A stretch of DNA of 53,846 bases from an uncultured Mycoplasmatota bacterium. GTDB taxonomy: Bacteria > Bacillota_I > Bacilli_A > RF39 > UBA660. This document shows positions 8,894 to 17,285 of the stretch, piece after piece. The notes beneath the pieces are model-generated. The model worked only from the letters and a program-made list of their open reading frames with translations. It had not been told where the DNA came from and ran no database searches. A program made the translations under genes and the position numbers. Each line of letters starts with the position of its first letter. The stretch's first letter is position 1. Where the stretch lies: assembly GCA_900554615.1 (NCBI GenBank), contig USIB01000001.1, positions 1 through 53,846 on the forward strand, in the 5' to 3' direction.

Positions 8894-8956
8894 CACTCTA
8901 AGCCCAAGGTCTATAGAGTGTTAGTTTAAGCCAATAAGAGTATTGTCTTAAACTAA
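8894..8956 (-). repeat. tandem GAC/GGC hairpin element 1
   Basis: Two adjacent hairpins read on the minus strand. The first (8956-8921) has arms TTAGTTTAAG and CTTAAACTAA with GAC/GGC at the top and an inner AATA/TATT stem. The second (8920-8894) has arms CACTCTA and TAGAGTG with AGAC...GGCT inside. No U-tract follows. A conserved AT-rich tract lies on the 5' side (minus strand) as in elements 4 and 6. The site is in the spoIVB upstream region. Confidence 0.7.
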
Positions 8957-9051
8957 TATATCAACCATATCTACTTTATATAAGAGAAGTATATATACTT
9001 ATTATTTATAAAATATTCATACTTTTCGTAATAATATATTCCATGTAGTTA

Positions 9052-9080
9052 TTGACAAAATAAGCATTTTGGTGTAAAAT
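9052..9080 (+). promoter_or_regulatory. sigma-A promoter of the 9.1-10.0 kb operon
   Basis: TTGACA (9052-9057) and TAAAAT (9075-9080) are spaced by 17 bases. AAGGAG and the first ATG of the operon follow within 24 bases. Confidence 0.75.
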
Positions 9081-9103
9081 ATTTACCTACAAGGAGTGAT
9101 AGT

Positions 9104-9436
9104 ATGAATAAGATTTATATTAATAATCAAATAGAGACTGCTAGATACAATTATAATTATTTTATTATGAAAATGATTATACGTATTTTACAAGTATGTT
9201 TTAAATTATCTTGCATATTATTAATTAGTGGGATATTTAATTACACTATTATAAATATAATTGCTATTATTTATACTATTATGTCATTATTTAGTATTTA
9301 CGATATCGTTATAAATTATAAGCATATATTAGAAGATATTGCAAATACCCTTGGTATAAAGAAGTTCTCTTTTGAAATAGACCTTAATGTTATAAGTAAT
9401 GATTTATTTAAGGGAATGATTAGTTATGGAAAATAA
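9104..9436 (+). CDS. unknown small membrane protein
   Basis: I do not recognise this 110-residue protein. Two hydrophobic stretches (around residues 24-48 and 50-68) suggest a hairpin of membrane helices, with a short soluble C-terminal part. It is the first gene of a three-gene operon behind a strong promoter. Its last codons overlap the next gene by 11 bases, so all three products are probably made together. Confidence 0.6.
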   Translation: MNKIYINNQIETARYNYNYFIMKMIIRILQVCFKLSCILLISGIFNYTIINIIAIIYTIMSLFSIYDIVINYKHILEDIANTLGIKKFSFEIDLNVISNDLFKGMISYGK

Positions 9437-9695
9437 TTTTTATGTAGGTAATGTTATAACTAAAAAACATAAAGATAAATTAGTTCTTTATAGTACAGAT
9501 TCTATTAATTATTTAGATTTAGTTAATGATAGAATGTATACTACTGAATATAATAGTAAAGGATATGTCGAAAAAGAAAGTCTAGTAAAAGTTAATATTA
9601 ATGATTTTAGAGATGATTATCATTATTTATTAATTAGACATAATGAGAACAATAGTATTAAGAAAAAAAGAAAGTTATTTTCTTTTAAACATTAG
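9426..9695 (+). CDS. unknown basic protein
   Basis: This 89-residue protein is not recognised. It is soluble by composition, with a lysine-rich tail (KKKRKLFSFKH). It starts inside the end of the membrane-protein gene and is followed nine bases later by a third gene, so it is the middle member of a tight operon. Confidence 0.55.
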   Translation: MENNFYVGNVITKKHKDKLVLYSTDSINYLDLVNDRMYTTEYNSKGYVEKESLVKVNINDFRDDYHYLLIRHNENNSIKKKRKLFSFKH

Positions 9696-9704
9696 GAGAA
9701 TTTT

Positions 9705-10001
9705 ATGGAAGATAATATTTATATTTATGAAGTACCATACTGGAAAAAAAAGAAAGAATATGTAAATCAAGATAATGTAGTTATATATGATATGAGAGTA
9801 GGGCATATGGATAAGTTTAATAGATGTTTACCTATTATTAAATCTATATCTAAATATAATTACGAAATGTTAATGAATGAGAAATATATACTAAATAGAA
9901 CTTCTTTTAGTATAACAGACCTAAGTGGTAATGATATTCCTTTAACAAGTGAAAAAACATTTGCTAAAAGTAGAGTTTTAACTAAAGATACTAATAAATA
10001 G
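9705..10001 (+). CDS. unknown protein, third in operon
   Basis: This 98-residue protein is not recognised. It has no membrane segment; the N-terminus is rich in Tyr and Lys (YWKKKKEYV). AGGAG lies before the ATG. A bidirectional hairpin terminator follows, so it ends the operon. Confidence 0.55.
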   Translation: MEDNIYIYEVPYWKKKKEYVNQDNVVIYDMRVGHMDKFNRCLPIIKSISKYNYEMLMNEKYILNRTSFSITDLSGNDIPLTSEKTFAKSRVLTKDTNK

Positions 10002-10020
10002 TATTCTTTTTTAATTATTA

Positions 10021-10064
10021 AAAAACTACCAATATTTTAAATATTATTTTGGTAGTTCTTTTCT
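10021..10064. terminator. bidirectional terminator
   Basis: ACTACCAA and TTGGTAGT form a stem with A-rich and T-rich flanks, with an inner AATATTT/AAATATT pairing. It separates the plus-strand operon from the convergent acetyltransferase gene. Confidence 0.75.
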
Positions 10065-10070
10065 TAATTA

Positions 10071-10577
10071 TTATTTTTTAGCGAAAGTTCTTTCAATATT
10101 ATCATTAAAACAAAACTCTTTTACACCATCATTATATATTCCATCTACTATTTTCGTCAATTTCCAATTATATTTTGTAATCATTCCTTTAAACATAGGT
10201 AATTTATCTTCAGTAAATGTTATTAATGGTTTTGTTGTCTCTAAAAATCTCATCGATTCTTCTAATAACAAACTTCCAATTCCATGTTTTCTATATTTAT
10301 CAGAAACAAATAAAGTACATATTTTTCTTTCCTTTTCATCTTTCTTTAAACAACTTAATGCAATAATTTTTCCTTTTTTATTTTTAACAAATATTATATT
10401 TCTGTTAGGAGTTAAACATCCTTTTATCTGTTTATTATAAAACCATTCTTTATATCCTGGATAGGTCTTATTTAACCAAGAAGTAAGTTCATATAGTTCA
10501 TTAGCAATTTCCATAAAACTATTATGATTTGTGTCTGAAATATAATTTTTAATATTATCTATTTCCATTATAATCAT
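10071..10577 (-). CDS. GNAT-family N-acetyltransferase
   Basis: This protein of about 165 residues has the acetyl-CoA-binding signature of GNAT enzymes: KICTLFVSDKYRKHGIGSLLLEE, with the RxxGxG/A-type loop as RKHGIG. They transfer an acetyl group from acetyl-CoA to an amine; the substrate cannot be told here. Two ATGs (10577 and 10568) lie after AGGAG and the exact start is open. The gene follows the ASCH-domain gene by five bases, so the two form an operon. Confidence 0.8.
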   Translation of the reverse strand: MIIMEIDNIKNYISDTNHNSFMEIANELYELTSWLNKTYPGYKEWFYNKQIKGCLTPNRNIIFVKNKKGKIIALSCLKKDEKERKICTLFVSDKYRKHGIGSLLLEESMRFLETTKPLITFTEDKLPMFKGMITKYNWKLTKIVDGIYNDGVKEFCFNDNIERTFAKK

Positions 10578-10582
10578 TTCTC

Positions 10583-10927
10583 CTAAATTAATTCTATTTC
10601 TATTGCTAATACACCATATTTAAGTTGTTCTTCTGACGAATATATTTCATTTAATTTTTGTAAAAGTTCTTCTTTAGTTATACTTTGGTCCGCTAGTAAA
10701 GTGATATCAAAATTAGCAGTTAATTCATTAAAGTTTTTATATTTATATATATTTTTAACTTTTGTATGTAAATATTCAGTATCTTTATCTACTTTCTCAA
10801 AGATAATAATATCATTTATCTTTATATTCTTTCTTTTTTCATCATTTAATCTTAATTCTAATCTTTTTGTTCCATTCTTTATGTAATTAAAATATTGTGG
10901 TAATAACTTCATATTATATATCTTCAT
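10583..10927 (-). CDS. ASCH-domain protein
   Basis: This 114-residue protein fits the ASCH domain, a PUA-like beta barrel that binds RNA or acts on modified nucleosides. The family marker is the GxKxxExR motif, here NGTKRLELRL (residues 18-27), preceded by YFNYI. ASCH proteins include amidohydrolases of modified cytidine and translation-related proteins. AGGAGG-type sequence precedes the ATG. It is co-transcribed with the acetyltransferase gene, which may modify the same or a related substrate; that is inference. Confidence 0.8.
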   Translation of the reverse strand: MKIYNMKLLPQYFNYIKNGTKRLELRLNDEKRKNIKINDIIIFEKVDKDTEYLHTKVKNIYKYKNFNELTANFDITLLADQSITKEELLQKLNEIYSSEEQLKYGVLAIEIELI

Positions 10928-11075
10928 AAACTTATCCTCCTTTTAGTTTTATAATATAAACCAAGCAAATACTATTATATCACTAAAATACTATTTTTTG
11001 TTAACTTTATTTAATAATATCAAAGTAGGGTATTAAGTAATATCTTTTTTCATATATTTAATTAGGTGATTTATC

Positions 11076-11819
11076 ATGAACAATACTAGTATGGCTTTTC
11101 TACTTACCTTTCTAGCAGGACTATCTACGATGATTGGTACTATATTTATAGGAAAAAAGAATAGTAATAACGTTATTTTATCCTCTTTATCCTTTGCAGC
11201 AGGAGTTATGATATGCGTTTCTATTACAGATTTAATTCCTGAATCAATATTATTAATATCTGATAATTTACATAGCATTCCTACTATTTTAATTTCATTT
11301 TTAGGAGTTGTTCTAGGAGTTATTATATCAATGTTAATTGACTATTATTTACCAGATAATGATAAATCAAATAACAAGTTATATAGAGTTGGTTTCATTT
11401 CTATGATTGCCATTATTATTCATAATATTCCTGAAGGTATAGCTACATTTATGGCTACGAATAGTGATATTTCATTAGGCTTATCTCTTGCCCTTGCTAT
11501 TGCTATGCATAATATACCTGAAGGTATTAGTATATCAGTTCCTATCTATTATAGTACTGGTAGCAAAAAGAAAGCCCTTTTATATACTGGTATTTCCGCA
11601 TTATCCGAACCTTTTGGAGCTTTACTTGCTTATTTATTTTTAAAAAACATAATGAATGATTTAATTCTTGGAATATTATTCTCTGTAATAGCGGGTATAA
11701 TGCTCCAAATATCATTTAGTGAACTACTACCATCCGCTAGAAGATATAACGATAATAAAAGATTAATTATTTTCTTTATAATTGGTATACTATTTATGTT
11801 AATTAAGTTTCTCTTATAG
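11076..11819 (+). CDS. zupT: ZIP-family metal transporter, ZupT type
   Basis: ZIP transporters bring divalent metals (zinc, iron, manganese) into the cytoplasm. This 247-residue membrane protein has about eight hydrophobic segments and both signature helices: HNIPEGIATF (about residues 114-123) and HNIPEGISI (about 147-155), whose His, Asn and Glu residues form the binuclear metal site. Length and order match ZupT. AGGTGA precedes the ATG. Downstream lies a tandem hairpin element in its presumed 3' untranslated region. Exact metal cannot be told. Confidence 0.92.
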   Translation: MNNTSMAFLLTFLAGLSTMIGTIFIGKKNSNNVILSSLSFAAGVMICVSITDLIPESILLISDNLHSIPTILISFLGVVLGVIISMLIDYYLPDNDKSNNKLYRVGFISMIAIIIHNIPEGIATFMATNSDISLGLSLALAIAMHNIPEGISISVPIYYSTGSKKKALLYTGISALSEPFGALLAYLFLKNIMNDLILGILFSVIAGIMLQISFSELLPSARRYNDNKRLIIFFIIGILFMLIKFLL

Positions 11820-11836
11820 AAATATATATTCTTCTA

Positions 11837-11891
11837 TTGATAGACAACTTGTTGGCTATCAATAGCCCTCTGAGACTACAGGCTTAGAGGG
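11837..11891 (+). repeat. tandem GAC/GGC hairpin element 2
   Basis: Two hairpins three bases apart, 17 bases after the zupT stop codon. The first has arms TTGATA and TATCAA around GAC...GGC; the second has arms CCCTCT and AGAGGG around GAGAC-TACA-GGCTT. No U-tract follows the pair. A promoter for the next gene lies after the element, so the element would be transcribed with zupT. Confidence 0.75.
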
Positions 11892-11919
11892 AATAAATTA
11901 AAAAAAATAACAAAAGGTA

Positions 11920-11948
11920 ATGACAAGTTATCTTTTTTTTGATATAAT
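11920..11948 (+). promoter_or_regulatory. promoter of the 11.97-13.06 kb gene pair
   Basis: ATGACA at 11920-11925 and TATAAT at 11943-11948 are spaced by 17 bases; an AGGAGG ribosome binding site and ATG follow. Confidence 0.6.
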
Positions 11949-11971
11949 TAGTTATAGTAGAGGAGGGTCTT

Positions 11972-12718
11972 ATGAAAGAGACTTTAATATGTAGTTTAAA
12001 AAAACATAATATATACTATTTAAATGATAGTAATGTTGGCTTTTATATATTAGTTCCTTATAAAGAATATAATGATACTAATATTAGTATTAGACTTAAA
12101 AGTAATTATCATTCTTATGATTTATCTAGAAATAGTTTAGAGACTGTTACTAATGAACTTGTTAATTATTATAACAATCTTGATAATTATAATGTTACTT
12201 TAATTTTACCTGTCTTTTATGATGATATATTAAATAGAATTAAAGTAGTAGAAGATTTAGAATTATATCAAAGACTTGATAAGTATTTAGGTTATATTTT
12301 TAATAGTGCTTATTTATTTTTAACAAGGAATAATATTAAGGTAAATAATAATATATATGTTATTAATAATGATTCTTTTAATAGATTTACTAATTGGTTT
12401 GTAAATAGATATAGTAATAGAATTGAATATAAAACAATAGTTGATTTAGTAAAAGAGAATGGAACTTATACTAGTTATAATGTTATTGAGACTCCTACTA
12501 TTAACTTTGTAGTAGGTAAAGATAAAGAGCCTACAATAGATAAAACTGTTGAACTTGAAGCAGAAACTTTTGATAATTTGGCTAAAAAGGTAGCAAGAGG
12601 GGAAGAAATAACTCCTAGAGTAAGAGAAGCCTCAAGTGGTGGATTTGTATCTTATATATTACTTGGTATTATTACCTTTGTAGTATCTATTGTTTTGTTA
12701 TACTTATTTGTTAAGTAG
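11972..12718 (+). CDS. unknown C-tail-anchored protein
   Basis: This 248-residue protein is not recognised. It has a soluble region of about 220 residues and one C-terminal membrane helix (SYILLGIITFVVSIVLLYLF) with a single charged residue after it, so it is probably a tail-anchored protein facing the cytoplasm. The segment before the helix is charged (EEITPRVREAS). It is followed nine bases later by a small polytopic membrane protein, suggesting a two-subunit membrane complex. It has its own promoter and an AGGAGG ribosome binding site. Confidence 0.6.
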   Translation: MKETLICSLKKHNIYYLNDSNVGFYILVPYKEYNDTNISIRLKSNYHSYDLSRNSLETVTNELVNYYNNLDNYNVTLILPVFYDDILNRIKVVEDLELYQRLDKYLGYIFNSAYLFLTRNNIKVNNNIYVINNDSFNRFTNWFVNRYSNRIEYKTIVDLVKENGTYTSYNVIETPTINFVVGKDKEPTIDKTVELEAETFDNLAKKVARGEEITPRVREASSGGFVSYILLGIITFVVSIVLLYLFVK

Positions 12719-12727
12719 GAGACTACT

Positions 12728-13060
12728 ATGAGTGATTTATTTTATTATTTTGTCTCTCTACTAGTTATTTCTCTTTTTACTTTAATTAGTTTTCAAAAGA
12801 ATATATTTCTGTTTAGTGTAATACTTGGCTTTATTTGGACTATTTTTCAAATTATTATAAATATATCTCCTAGTTTTAATATATCTATTCTTGCTATTCT
12901 TAGTGTATTTCTTTATACATCAATAATTGCCCTTATAAGTATTTTTATTACTAAGGGAAGAATATCTCTTATATCATATTGGTTTTTCTTTTTAATTATA
13001 TTTGGTGGATTAGCATATTTGTCAAGAATTTATATTTTTCCTATATTATTTAAACTATAA
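12728..13060 (+). CDS. unknown four-helix membrane protein
   Basis: This 110-residue protein is almost wholly hydrophobic with about four membrane helices and no recognisable motif. It lies nine bases after the tail-anchored protein gene and is probably co-translated. A convergent small gene follows after 12 bases. Confidence 0.55.
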   Translation: MSDLFYYFVSLLVISLFTLISFQKNIFLFSVILGFIWTIFQIIINISPSFNISILAILSVFLYTSIIALISIFITKGRISLISYWFFFLIIFGGLAYLSRIYIFPILFKL

Positions 13061-13061
13061 A

Positions 13062-13087
13062 AAAAGTACTTATTATCTAAGTACTAG
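13062..13087 (-). terminator. terminator of the small membrane protein gene
   Basis: On the minus strand AGTACTT pairs with AAGTACT and is followed by seven T. It overlaps the stop codon of the 37-residue protein. Confidence 0.75.
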
Positions 13088-13186
13088 TGATAGTATAGTT
13101 GTTACTGAAAATGCTATTGCTAAAAAAAGCATTATATAAGCAAATATCTTATTACTAAGGTTTTGCTTCTTTTTCTTTTTACTCAT
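13073..13186 (-). CDS. 37-residue membrane protein, DUF4044-like
   Basis: The protein begins MSKKKKKQNLSNK and continues with one membrane helix (IFAYIMLFLAIAFSVTTILSLVL) ending in Arg. This layout, a poly-lysine head plus a single helix, is that of the DUF4044 family of tiny Firmicutes proteins. AGAGGTG lies six bases before the ATG. Its last codons form half of an intrinsic terminator. Function unknown. Confidence 0.65.
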   Translation of the reverse strand: MSKKKKKQNLSNKIFAYIMLFLAIAFSVTTILSLVLR

Positions 13187-13265
13187 ATTTACACCTCTAG
13201 TAATATTGTATCAAATATTGTTCATATTTTCAATATTTTTTAATATAATTTATTGGTGATAAGAT

Positions 13266-13898
13266 ATGAATAAGAAATTAAATAGAGGACTAGCCATTAT
13301 TATGCCAGATAAGAGAATTAATACTTTTGTTTTATTTATCATTATTTTAGGTATTATATCAGGTTCTATTTTCTTAGTTGTCTTGAAAGAGGCTGATAAG
13401 AATATTGTTATTGATAGAATTAATACTTTTTTTTCTAATATTAATACTAATAATATTAATAATTTAGTTGCCTTTAAGAATGCTCTTATTGAGAATATTA
13501 TCTTTATTTTATTAATATGGATACTTGGTATGTCTATTATTGGTATTATTGTTAATGTCTTTTTGATATATTTAAAAGGATTTATTATAGGGTTTTCGTT
13601 ATCTTCTTTCTTTTTAGTATATGGCTACAAAGGGTTACTTGCCGGATTTATTTATGCTTTTCCTACTAGTATTATTTATATATTAATTTGTTTATTACTT
13701 GGTGTTTATTCGATATTGTTTACTCTTAATCTTTTTAATCTTATTTTTAATAAGGATAGAAGTTTAGATATGAAAAGATTTATTAAGAAATATGTTTTAA
13801 TTCTTATTATCTCTCTTGTACTTGTTCTTGTATCCTCTTTAACAGAAGGATTTCTAGTACCTTCTTTATTAAAAGTAGTTATAAAACTATTTATTTAA
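13266..13898 (+). CDS. spoIIM: stage II sporulation protein M
   Basis: SpoIIM is a membrane protein of the SpoIIDMP engulfment complex that remodels peptidoglycan during forespore engulfment. This 210-residue protein has about five membrane helices and the SpoIIM/DUF95 features: a first helix near residue 20-40, a loop, then helices with YLKGFIIGFS and GYKGLLAGFIYAFPTSII. The length is normal for the family. GGTGAT precedes the ATG. mnmA follows after 44 bases. Confidence 0.85.
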   Translation: MNKKLNRGLAIIMPDKRINTFVLFIIILGIISGSIFLVVLKEADKNIVIDRINTFFSNINTNNINNLVAFKNALIENIIFILLIWILGMSIIGIIVNVFLIYLKGFIIGFSLSSFFLVYGYKGLLAGFIYAFPTSIIYILICLLLGVYSILFTLNLFNLIFNKDRSLDMKRFIKKYVLILIISLVLVLVSSLTEGFLVPSLLKVVIKLFI

Positions 13899-13942
13899 AT
13901 GTGAAAATATGGTATAATGTCCTGTAGTGAGGTGTTATACTT

Positions 13943-15019
13943 ATGAAAACAGTTGTTATTGGTATGTCTGGGGGAGTTGATTCTTCAGTTGCTGCTATTG
14001 CACTAAAAGAGGCTGGATATAATGTTATTGGTTTATTTATGAGAAACTGGGATAGTACTATTAATAATGATTATCTTGGTAATCCTAATTTAAATAATAA
14101 TATTTGTCCTCAAGAACAGGACTATAATGATGCACTAGCGGTATGTGAAAAAATTGGTATTCCTTTACATAGAGTTGATTTTGTTCGTGAGTATTGGGAT
14201 TTTGTCTTTACATACTTTCTTGACGAACTTAAAAAGGGAAGAACTCCTAATCCAGATGTTATGTGTAATAAATATATTAAGTTTGATTTATTTGTCAAGG
14301 AGGCTAGAAAACTAGGAGCGGATTATATTGCTACGGGCCACTACGCTAGAATTATTGATGGTCATCTTGCAAAAGCACTTGACAAAAATAAAGACCAATC
14401 TTACTTTCTTGCTTATGTAAACAAGGATATCTTTAAGGATGTATTATTTCCACTTGGTGAAATAGAGAAACCTATGGTTAGAAAGATTGCTAGTAAATAT
14501 GGACTTGTTACCGCTGACAAGAAAGATTCTACTGGTATCTGTTTCATTGGTGAGAGAAACTTTACAAAGTTTTTAGAGAACTATTTACCTAATATTCCTG
14601 GTGATATTGTAAATATTGATACTGGAGAAGTTCTAGGTAAACATATTGGTCTTATGTACTATACAATTGGTCAAAGAAGAGGACTAAATATTGGTGGTAC
14701 TAAGGATAGAACTTTCGTTGTAAAAAAAGATTTAGATAAGAATATTTTATATGTTGCTATTGGGGACGATAATAAGTATCTATATTCTTCTAGTGCTCTT
14801 ATTGAGGACTTTAATTTCTTAACTGATAAGAGAATTAATAAATGTACTTGTAAGTTTAGATATAGACAACCTGATATTAATGTTACTGTAGAATATCTTG
14901 ATAACAATATGATTAAACTTTCTTATGAAGGCTCTAAGGCTGTTACTCCTGGTCAGTTTTGTGTTTTATATGATGGAGATATTTGTCTTGGTGGCGGAAT
15001 TATTAAGGAAGTTAAGTAG
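13943..15019 (+). CDS. mnmA: tRNA-uridine 2-sulfurtransferase MnmA
   Basis: MnmA activates and thiolates uridine 34 of Lys, Glu and Gln tRNAs, using a relayed persulfide sulfur. The sequence has the PP-loop GMSGGVDSSVAA at the N-terminus, the first catalytic cysteine in NPDVMCNKYIKF and the second in STGICFIGERNF, with GHYARI and YYTIGQRRGL as further family markers. Length (358) is normal. The ribosome binding site GAGGTG precedes the ATG. Confidence 0.96.
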   Translation: MKTVVIGMSGGVDSSVAAIALKEAGYNVIGLFMRNWDSTINNDYLGNPNLNNNICPQEQDYNDALAVCEKIGIPLHRVDFVREYWDFVFTYFLDELKKGRTPNPDVMCNKYIKFDLFVKEARKLGADYIATGHYARIIDGHLAKALDKNKDQSYFLAYVNKDIFKDVLFPLGEIEKPMVRKIASKYGLVTADKKDSTGICFIGERNFTKFLENYLPNIPGDIVNIDTGEVLGKHIGLMYYTIGQRRGLNIGGTKDRTFVVKKDLDKNILYVAIGDDNKYLYSSSALIEDFNFLTDKRINKCTCKFRYRQPDINVTVEYLDNNMIKLSYEGSKAVTPGQFCVLYDGDICLGGGIIKEVK

Positions 15020-15028
15020 ATTTATGTA

Positions 15029-15062
15029 TACTCTAGAGTTATTACTTTAGGGTATTTTTTTT
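15029..15062 (+). terminator. terminator after mnmA
   Basis: TACTCTA pairs with TAGGGTA (one G.U) and is followed by eight or more T bases. Confidence 0.7.
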
Positions 15063-15169
15063 CTTGTTTTTTATGGATATTTGAAAAAATTACTAGTATT
15101 TTTATTTTTTGTATGGTATAATTGTAAATGTAAAGTGTATATCAAAATTGTAATAGGAGGATAATAGTA

Positions 15170-15952
15170 ATGAATGTTGTCGAAAAAATTAATTTGATAC
15201 TTAAAAAGGCTAATATTTCTAAAGTTAATTTATCTAAGTATTTAGGTGTATCTAGACAAATGGTTTACAATTACTTTGATGCTAATGATTTATCAAAGTT
15301 ACCTAATGAAAAGTGTCAACTTTTATTTGACTTACTTGGTGTTAATTCTGAAAGAGAGATATTAGATATTAATATAACTAATGATTATTTACAAACTATA
15401 GGAGGAAAAATATTTGATAATAAAAAAAGTACTCCTAAAAAAGAGGAGTTTATTGACCTTGGTGGTCTTAGAAAAGAAGAAATTACTTTGATTAATGAAA
15501 TATGTCAAATGCTTAAAAATATTCTTATGGAAGAAAAGGGTAGAGAAGGGGAAGCAATGGCTACTGTTTTGTATACTCATCACTTTATTGAAAACTTAAG
15601 TTCTACTAAGGAACTTAAATATATTCTTGGATATTTTTCTAAAAACTTTGGTTATATTGCTCCTGATAAGTATGCATTCGATGAGAATAATCAATTTGTT
15701 CTTGAGAGTATTATGTACTCCGCTATGACATTATATAGTAATGGGGGAGCCTCTCGTACTAGACTTGCAGAATCTCATAAGAGATGGGAAGCAATGCTTG
15801 AATCTAAAAAAGAAGAAAAATTAACTAGAACACAAGAATTAAATACTGCTAAAATAAGGGCACTTAGAGAACTTGGTTATGCTGAAATTGATAAAAGTAA
15901 TGCTAGTGAAGTTTTAGATAAAATAGCGGAAATTATGGCTCAAAAGTTTTAA
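15170..15952 (+). CDS. HTH protein of unknown role
   Basis: This 260-residue protein starts with a helix-turn-helix of XRE type (residues 5-55: ISKVNLSKYLGVSRQMVYNYF), followed by a C-terminal region I do not recognise. The C-terminal third contains ASRTRLAESHKRWEAMLESKKEEKL, predicted as a long charged helix. It is likely DNA-binding; targets are unknown. A -10 box TATAAT with an upstream TG and an AGGAGG ribosome binding site precede the ATG. A lipoprotein gene follows after 18 bases, so the two are probably co-transcribed. Confidence 0.65.
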   Translation: MNVVEKINLILKKANISKVNLSKYLGVSRQMVYNYFDANDLSKLPNEKCQLLFDLLGVNSEREILDINITNDYLQTIGGKIFDNKKSTPKKEEFIDLGGLRKEEITLINEICQMLKNILMEEKGREGEAMATVLYTHHFIENLSSTKELKYILGYFSKNFGYIAPDKYAFDENNQFVLESIMYSAMTLYSNGGASRTRLAESHKRWEAMLESKKEEKLTRTQELNTAKIRALRELGYAEIDKSNASEVLDKIAEIMAQKF

Positions 15953-15970
15953 TTTAAAGGAGAAATATAA

Positions 15971-16300
15971 ATGAAAAAAACTTTATTTGCGGTTTTAATA
16001 TGTGGTATTATGGTATTAACACTTACTGGCTGTGGTAGTAAAATTGAAACAAATGATGATGTAAATAATGTAAGTATTGATGAATTAAATGATATTAACA
16101 ATAAAATTATCTTTTATTTTAATGATAATGGTACATCTATATATGATAATTATAGTTATAATTATGTAAATGAAAATGATATGGTTGTTGTTGTTGGATT
16201 AGTAGATAATAGTAAAGAAGAACAAGAATGGTTTAGAAGAAATATAGTTGATTCAAAGTATATTAGATTTGAACAAGGAAACCATCCTGTAAATGAATAA
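15971..16300 (+). CDS. small lipoprotein
   Basis: This 109-residue protein has a lipoprotein signal: KK, a hydrophobic stretch, then the lipobox LTGC with cysteine at about residue 21. The mature part is acidic and not recognised. It would be anchored to the outer face of the membrane. It follows the HTH gene closely behind AAAGGAG. Confidence 0.7.
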   Translation: MKKTLFAVLICGIMVLTLTGCGSKIETNDDVNNVSIDELNDINNKIIFYFNDNGTSIYDNYSYNYVNENDMVVVVGLVDNSKEEQEWFRRNIVDSKYIRFEQGNHPVNE

Positions 16301-16575
16301 TTAGTCCCCTACTTTTATTTTTCACTAAAAAGAGGGAAGGGATAGATACTTTTCTACTAAATTTAATTTAAATGATTTTTTAATTAATTAGATGAAGAAT
16401 TATCCATCTTAAATTATATTAAATAGATTATGTAGTTAATTTTTTTTTAACATGAATAATATTTTTGTAGATATAATTATAATATATGGAGTATAATTAA
16501 TATTATTATGAGATAAGTCTTATTTTATATGGTAATTTAAGGTTAATTACTATACTACTTTTAATCAAATATCAT
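16301..16575. other. AT-rich intergenic region before dif
   Basis: I see no gene here. A weak hairpin (TCCCC...GGGA, about 16304-16341) may end the lipoprotein transcript. The rest is AT-rich and leads into the dif site, as expected for the replication terminus. Confidence 0.4.
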
Positions 16576-16603
16576 ACTTCCTATAATTAATATTATGTTA
16601 AGT
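16576..16603 (+). other. dif: chromosomal dif site (left prophage junction)
   Basis: The 28 bases match the Firmicutes dif consensus: left arm ACTTCCTATAA, right arm TTATGTTAAGT, with six central bases. By memory it differs from the B. subtilis dif at only about five positions. XerC/XerD-type recombinases resolve chromosome dimers here. It is the left edge of the inovirus, whose right edge repeats 21 bases of it. Confidence 0.85.
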
Positions 16604-16623
16604 TCTATTTTTTCACTATGGGC

Positions 16624-17205
16624 TTATTTTTGAGGTTTGCGAAGTTCTTGTTTTTCTTTCTCTAGTTTATGTCTTCTGGAAGTTATATAAGTATTTAAAA
16701 ATAATGTATGAGAACAAGCAACATTCCATAATTCCATATAGCCTTGTTCCATTAAATAATTTAATAAGTCTGAGTATTCTATTATGTCGTGTTCTAAAAT
16801 TAATATTTGTATTTCTTTTAAGAATTGGAATACTTCAAAATTATTTAATATATCGGTTACATCAAAACCATTAAATAATTGTATTTGTGTACTATCGTAT
16901 TGATACTTTTCTGGGTTGTCTTTATGTGTAAAGTATCTAAAGTACCCTCTTACACTCTCTAAAGCAATAGGCAAGGGTTGATTAATCTCGTCCATTATTT
17001 GTTTGACAGTTTTATCAGTGGTCGGACCAGGAAAAGACAATATTATATGCCAGTGTGCCTTTTTCTTCTCTCCAGTTGGGTTAACATCTTTATCGTGTAA
17101 TGGACTAACTGCAAACGAAATACCTTTTAATTTTAAAATCTCTATCCAATCTTCTGGTGCACTTTCAGGGTACACTACCCCACCCCAATTTCTTTTTTTT
17201 ATCAT
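16624..17205 (-). CDS. rep: rolling-circle replication initiator, RepB (Rep_2) type
   Basis: This 193-residue protein has the active-site layout of the pMV158 RepB family: His37 and Asp40 in LHDKD, His51 and His53 in AHWH (the HUH motif), and a catalytic tyrosine in RYFTHKDNPEK (Tyr91 most likely). It would nick the double-strand origin and start rolling-circle synthesis of phage single-stranded DNA. AGGAGG sits seven bases before ATG 17205; the longer frame from 17235 has no such site. A hairpin with an exact pMV158-type nick sequence lies just upstream. It is the last gene of the phage. Confidence 0.93.
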   Translation of the reverse strand: MIKKRNWGGVVYPESAPEDWIEILKLKGISFAVSPLHDKDVNPTGEKKKAHWHIILSFPGPTTDKTVKQIMDEINQPLPIALESVRGYFRYFTHKDNPEKYQYDSTQIQLFNGFDVTDILNNFEVFQFLKEIQILILEHDIIEYSDLLNYLMEQGYMELWNVACSHTLFLNTYITSRRHKLEKEKQELRKPQK

Positions 17206-17237
17206 ATTTTTTCCTCCTATTTTTATTGATTTCACAT

Positions 17238-17280
17238 TTCACACCATTGGGGGGTCGTAGTAGACCCCCAATGGTGTGAA
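17238..17280 (-). other. double-strand replication origin, nick hairpin
   Basis: An almost perfect inverted repeat (18 paired bases, one bulged G) places TACTACGAC on the minus strand at the loop (17262-17254). TACTACG followed by A is the nick sequence of pMV158-family origins, and the neighbouring rep encodes that type of initiator. The nick would fall between 17256 and 17255. It also separates the zot-like gene from rep and may slow transcription there. Confidence 0.85.
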
Positions 17281-17285
17281 TAAAT

